A stretch of 64,000 bases of DNA, from assembly GCA_029781135.1 (NCBI GenBank), contig JAKOXH010000035.1:112878-176877 (forward strand), written 5' to 3'. Position 1 is the first letter of the stretch; each line of letters begins with the position of its first letter. Shown piece by piece: positions 61,723 through 64,000 of the stretch. Position numbers and translations under genes: made by a program. Origin of the DNA: Planctomycetota bacterium (lineage in GTDB: Bacteria; Planctomycetota; Planctomycetia; Pirellulales; Lacipirellulaceae). Under the pieces are notes generated by a model. It saw only the letters and a program-made list of their open reading frames with translations. It did no database searches and was not told the DNA's origin.

Positions 61723-62637
61723 ATGATGAAATTCTCAGATGTTTGGACGCTGTTGCGGCAGACATTTGCCGCATGGTCAGAAGACAAGGTGCCTCAGCTG
61801 GGTGCGTCGCTCGCTTTTTATTCGGCGCTGTCCATTGCGCCCCTTCTGGTCATCGCGCTCGCGGTCGCGGGCCTCGTCTTTGGTAAAGAGGCGGCAGGAG
61901 GTCAAATCGTCGCTCAGCTCACTTCACTGGTCGGCGAACAAGGTGGCAAAGCAATCGAAGACATGATCCAAAGTGCCAATAAGCCTGGTGCGGGAATCTT
62001 AGCCACGCTGCTGAGCATTGCCACGCTCGTCTTCGGAGCATCCGGCGTCTTTGGTCAGCTCCAGGATTCTCTCAATACAATTTGGGAAGTGAAACCGAAA
62101 AGCGGTCTCGGCATCATGGGCTTCATTCGTCACCGGTTTCTCTCTATTGCTATGGTGATGGGAGTTGCGTTTCTGCTGCTGGTGTCTTTACTGATTACAG
62201 CCGCGCTATCGGCACTTGGTTCCTTCGCAGGGCATTTGCCTGACAGCGTTCAGTGGGTCGCTCAGATGGTCAATTTCGTCGTTTCGTTTGTGGTGATCAC
62301 GGCACTATTTGCCATGATGTTCAAGCTGCTGCCAGACGTCAAAATGGCCTGGGGCGACGTGTGGCTGGGTGCGGTTGTCACCGCCATCCTGTTCACGGTC
62401 GGAAAATTCGCAATTGGCCTCTATCTGGGCCACAGCAGCATGGCATCCTCCTATGGAGTTGCCGGTTCGTTCGTCGTCCTTCTCGTGTGGGTCTACTATT
62501 CTGCGCAGATCCTGTTTTTTGGCGCCGAGCTGACACAAGTCTATGCAGACAGGTATGGTTCCCGCATCGTGCCGGCCGAAAACGCGGTTCCGCTCACGGG
62601 GAAGGGTCGCGTCCCACAAGGCAAACCCCACCGTTAA
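61723..62637 (+). CDS. YihY/BrkB-family membrane protein
   Basis: 304 residues from ATG 61723 (or 61726). 'VPQLGASLAFYSALSIAPLL' and 'TLVFGASGVFGQLQDSLNTI', 'GIMGFIRHRFLSIAMVMGVA', 'SYGVAGSFVVLLVWVYYSAQ', 'ILFFGAELTQVYADRYG' are classical YihY/BrkB signatures; six helices. Family function is uncertain. It follows Ku after 60 bases in the same orientation, so both could be co-transcribed. The codons upstream of 61723 have no support. Confidence 0.88.
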   Translation: MMKFSDVWTLLRQTFAAWSEDKVPQLGASLAFYSALSIAPLLVIALAVAGLVFGKEAAGGQIVAQLTSLVGEQGGKAIEDMIQSANKPGAGILATLLSIATLVFGASGVFGQLQDSLNTIWEVKPKSGLGIMGFIRHRFLSIAMVMGVAFLLLVSLLITAALSALGSFAGHLPDSVQWVAQMVNFVVSFVVITALFAMMFKLLPDVKMAWGDVWLGAVVTAILFTVGKFAIGLYLGHSSMASSYGVAGSFVVLLVWVYYSAQILFFGAELTQVYADRYGSRIVPAENAVPLTGKGRVPQGKPHR

Positions 62638-62694
62638 CGACAATGGTGATCGCACGCTCATTCGGAAACGCTGTTCGTGCAACGCATGTTTTGC

Positions 62695-63315
62695 TTATCG
62701 AGTGCCTGTAAGCGCAAGCTGCGCCAATACGTCGGCGGACATCTCGGTCGAGAGAACTATATCGGCTTTGAGCACGGACTCCATTTGGCGAATGGCATAA
62801 TCGTTGAGTGCCTTTGTATTGGCGGCGACACAATCTGCGGGCACGATAATTTTCAGGTCGCGCATGTATGCGTCATTAGCGGTGAAGAGGACGCAAATAT
62901 TCGCCGCGATTCCTGTCAGAATGATGGCCTCAGCCCCCAGATACTCCAGCAACGTATCGAGCGTTGTCGAGAAAAAGCCTGAGTGCTTAGGTTTCAGTAC
63001 AAAGTAGTCCGTCTCCTTGGGGTGTAATAATTCGACAATCCTGCGGCCACGAGACGTCGTCTCCAGGCAATGCTTGATCTGGGCCTTAAAGTCGGAGCGC
63101 CATCTCCCAAAGTTATCGTTGACATACACGACGGGCAGCTTCACAGATCTGGCGCGTTCACATAGCTCAGCGATTCGTTCCGCCATTGGCTCGGCAAACT
63201 CAAGCAGCGATTCCGCCTCTTCAAAGTCGAAATCGTTGATCACGTCGATTAGTAAGAGTACCGATTTCGATTTATCAGGCGCCGAGCCATAGAGATCCGC
63301 GGCATTCTTCGTCAT
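62695..63315 (-). CDS. Isochorismatase-family cysteine hydrolase
   Basis: 206 residues from ATG 63315 with GGAGG close upstream. Catalytic triad of the family: 'LLLIDVINDFDF' (Asp), 'VLKPKHSGFFSTTLD' (Lys), 'TGIAANICVLFTANDAYMRD' (Cys). Likely a nicotinamidase/N-carbamoyl hydrolase type enzyme; substrate not predictable. It begins 28 bases after the stop of the pyrophosphatase gene, same strand, so the two may be co-transcribed. Confidence 0.88.
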   Translation of the reverse strand: MTKNAADLYGSAPDKSKSVLLLIDVINDFDFEEAESLLEFAEPMAERIAELCERARSVKLPVVYVNDNFGRWRSDFKAQIKHCLETTSRGRRIVELLHPKETDYFVLKPKHSGFFSTTLDTLLEYLGAEAIILTGIAANICVLFTANDAYMRDLKIIVPADCVAANTKALNDYAIRQMESVLKADIVLSTEMSADVLAQLALTGTR

Positions 63316-63343
63316 CCTGCCCTCCCACGACCGCGGAGCGCCC

Positions 63344-63754
63344 TCAAAGGAGATGCTTTTGCAGACAAGCCCAGGCACGCTTCGGACCACGGCTTGCTAA
63401 AACCTCAAAACTCTTGCCCGACGTCTCATTATACGACTTGAAGAAATGCTCCAACTCCTCAAGAAGCTTACTGCTGAGGTCCTGCAAAGTCCGAATGTTG
63501 CCATGGTCGTGTGATTCACAGGCGACAGCCACGAGTCGGTCGTTGCGGGTTGTCTCGCCGCCCTCCGTCTGCTCAGCTTCGATGACGCCGATTAGCCGCG
63601 CTTCGATAACGCATCCCGGATAGGCCGACTCATCCATGAGGACTAAAACGTCGATTGGGTCGCCGTCCTCGGCTTCGCTGCTTGGCACGAAGCCAAAGTC
63701 GTAGGGAAATGCTGATCCGGCCGGAAGCACCTTCTTAAGCCGGAATAAATCCAT
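63344..63754 (-). CDS. ppa: Inorganic pyrophosphatase (family I), true start unclear
   Basis: From ATG 63754, 136 residues: 'FRLKKVLPAGSAFPYDFGFV', 'EDGDPIDVLVLMDESAYPG' (metal-binding DGDPxDVLV), 'GVIEAEQTEGG', 'RNDRLVAVA'. Family members have a further N-terminal strand; it is present in frame upstream ('VIETPKGKRNKFHYDEV', 63757-63810) with no ATG, GTG or TTG before an in-frame stop at 63908-63910. The protein as started at 63754 would lack the conserved Glu and Lys. Either a rare start codon (ATC or similar) or a small indel is involved. Confidence 0.8.
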   Translation of the reverse strand: MDLFRLKKVLPAGSAFPYDFGFVPSSEAEDGDPIDVLVLMDESAYPGCVIEARLIGVIEAEQTEGGETTRNDRLVAVACESHDHGNIRTLQDLSSKLLEELEHFFKSYNETSGKSFEVLASRGPKRAWACLQKHLL

Positions 63755-64000
63755 GACCTCGTCGTAGTGAAATTTATTGCGTTTTCCTTTGGGAGTTTCG
63801 ATAACTCTTAGGATCTTATGCGAAGTGCCACGGTAGGTGAGGCAGTACGAGCACGGACGACGGCACTTTGCATAAGATCTGCTGGACGAAACCGGCGGGG
63901 GCCGCTGCTATGGGAATTCAATGTGGCCGAGATGGGCAGCAAACCGAACGTGACCGACAATTGCGACTGTCCGTGCAGGTGTTTGGCGGAAGTGAGGTGG
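63755..64000. other. Upstream end of ppa and no other gene
   Basis: Contains the in-frame N-terminal extension of pyrophosphatase (to about 63826), then nothing recognisable to the window edge. Confidence 0.4.

Noticed and set aside
60781..62637. Complete NHEJ operon with LigD
   Set aside because: The gene after Ku is YihY/BrkB; no ligase or polymerase domain is present in the window.
56260..63754. Defined att sites of the island
   Set aside because: I could not find a second copy of the tRNA-Pro 3' end within the window; the right border is therefore unknown.

Overview
The window looks like a planctomycete chromosome of the Pirellulales/Gemmata type. Pointers are DUF1559 pseudopilin-like domains, a secreted beta-propeller protein with dockerin repeats and a PEP-CTERM-like tail, paired von Willebrand factor A (vWA) membrane proteins, M56/BlaI regulators, the 'PKYRKHKASGQ' integrase type, and many short palindromic intergenic repeats of the sort seen in these genomes. 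No rRNA and one tRNA (Pro, CGG) are present. All functional calls come from reading sequence and motifs; no database search was possible.

Layout. 0-10.6 kb: two vWA membrane proteins (the first cut by the window edge), a methyltransferase, a quinone-oxidoreductase-like enzyme, two DUF697 GTPases and a small membrane protein. 11.5-17.2 kb: a primary-type sigma factor, a small HicA-like gene pair closed by a terminator, then a promoter and cobalamin riboswitch in front of a pseudopilin gene and a secreted beta-propeller/dockerin gene, and a convergent membrane protein. 17.6-24.6 kb: a shikimate-dehydrogenase-like protein with altered active site, bioD, and an alpha-glucan block (GH57, galT, glgA). 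24.9-39.6 kb: an ABC ATPase, a VapC/DUF104 toxin-antitoxin pair, an aminotransferase, an inositol-phosphate synthase, a histone H1-like peptide, a DEAD-box helicase, a ferric-type binding lipoprotein, a metallo-beta-lactamase-fold hydrolase, an HhH/HTH protein, a GH2 glycosidase, and an XRE regulator with a strong promoter and operator-like dyad.

39.5-51.5 kb (minus strand) is a compact virus-like cluster: small and large terminase, portal, prohead protease/scaffold, decoration protein, major capsid protein and three small genes, preceded by an NlpC/P60 hydrolase, a secreted trypsin-like protease and a frameshifted ABC-ATPase/acetyltransferase. No tail, lysis, integrase or replication gene is visible. 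Host-type intergenic repeats are scattered through it, so it looks old or domesticated.

52.0-56.0 kb: a BlaI-type repressor translationally coupled to an M56 metalloprotease fused to a DUF1559 domain, then a lipoprotein. 56.2-58.4 kb: tRNA-Pro followed by a truncated integrase, a decayed IS5-type transposase and an RHS fragment, the scar of an integration site. 58.4-63.8 kb: a stress or accessory set (Nramp-related transporter, YciF/DUF892, small basic protein, Ku, YihY/BrkB, isochorismatase-like hydrolase, pyrophosphatase).

Short palindromic repeats fill most gaps. Several are read in frame inside proteins or supply C-termini and stop codons.
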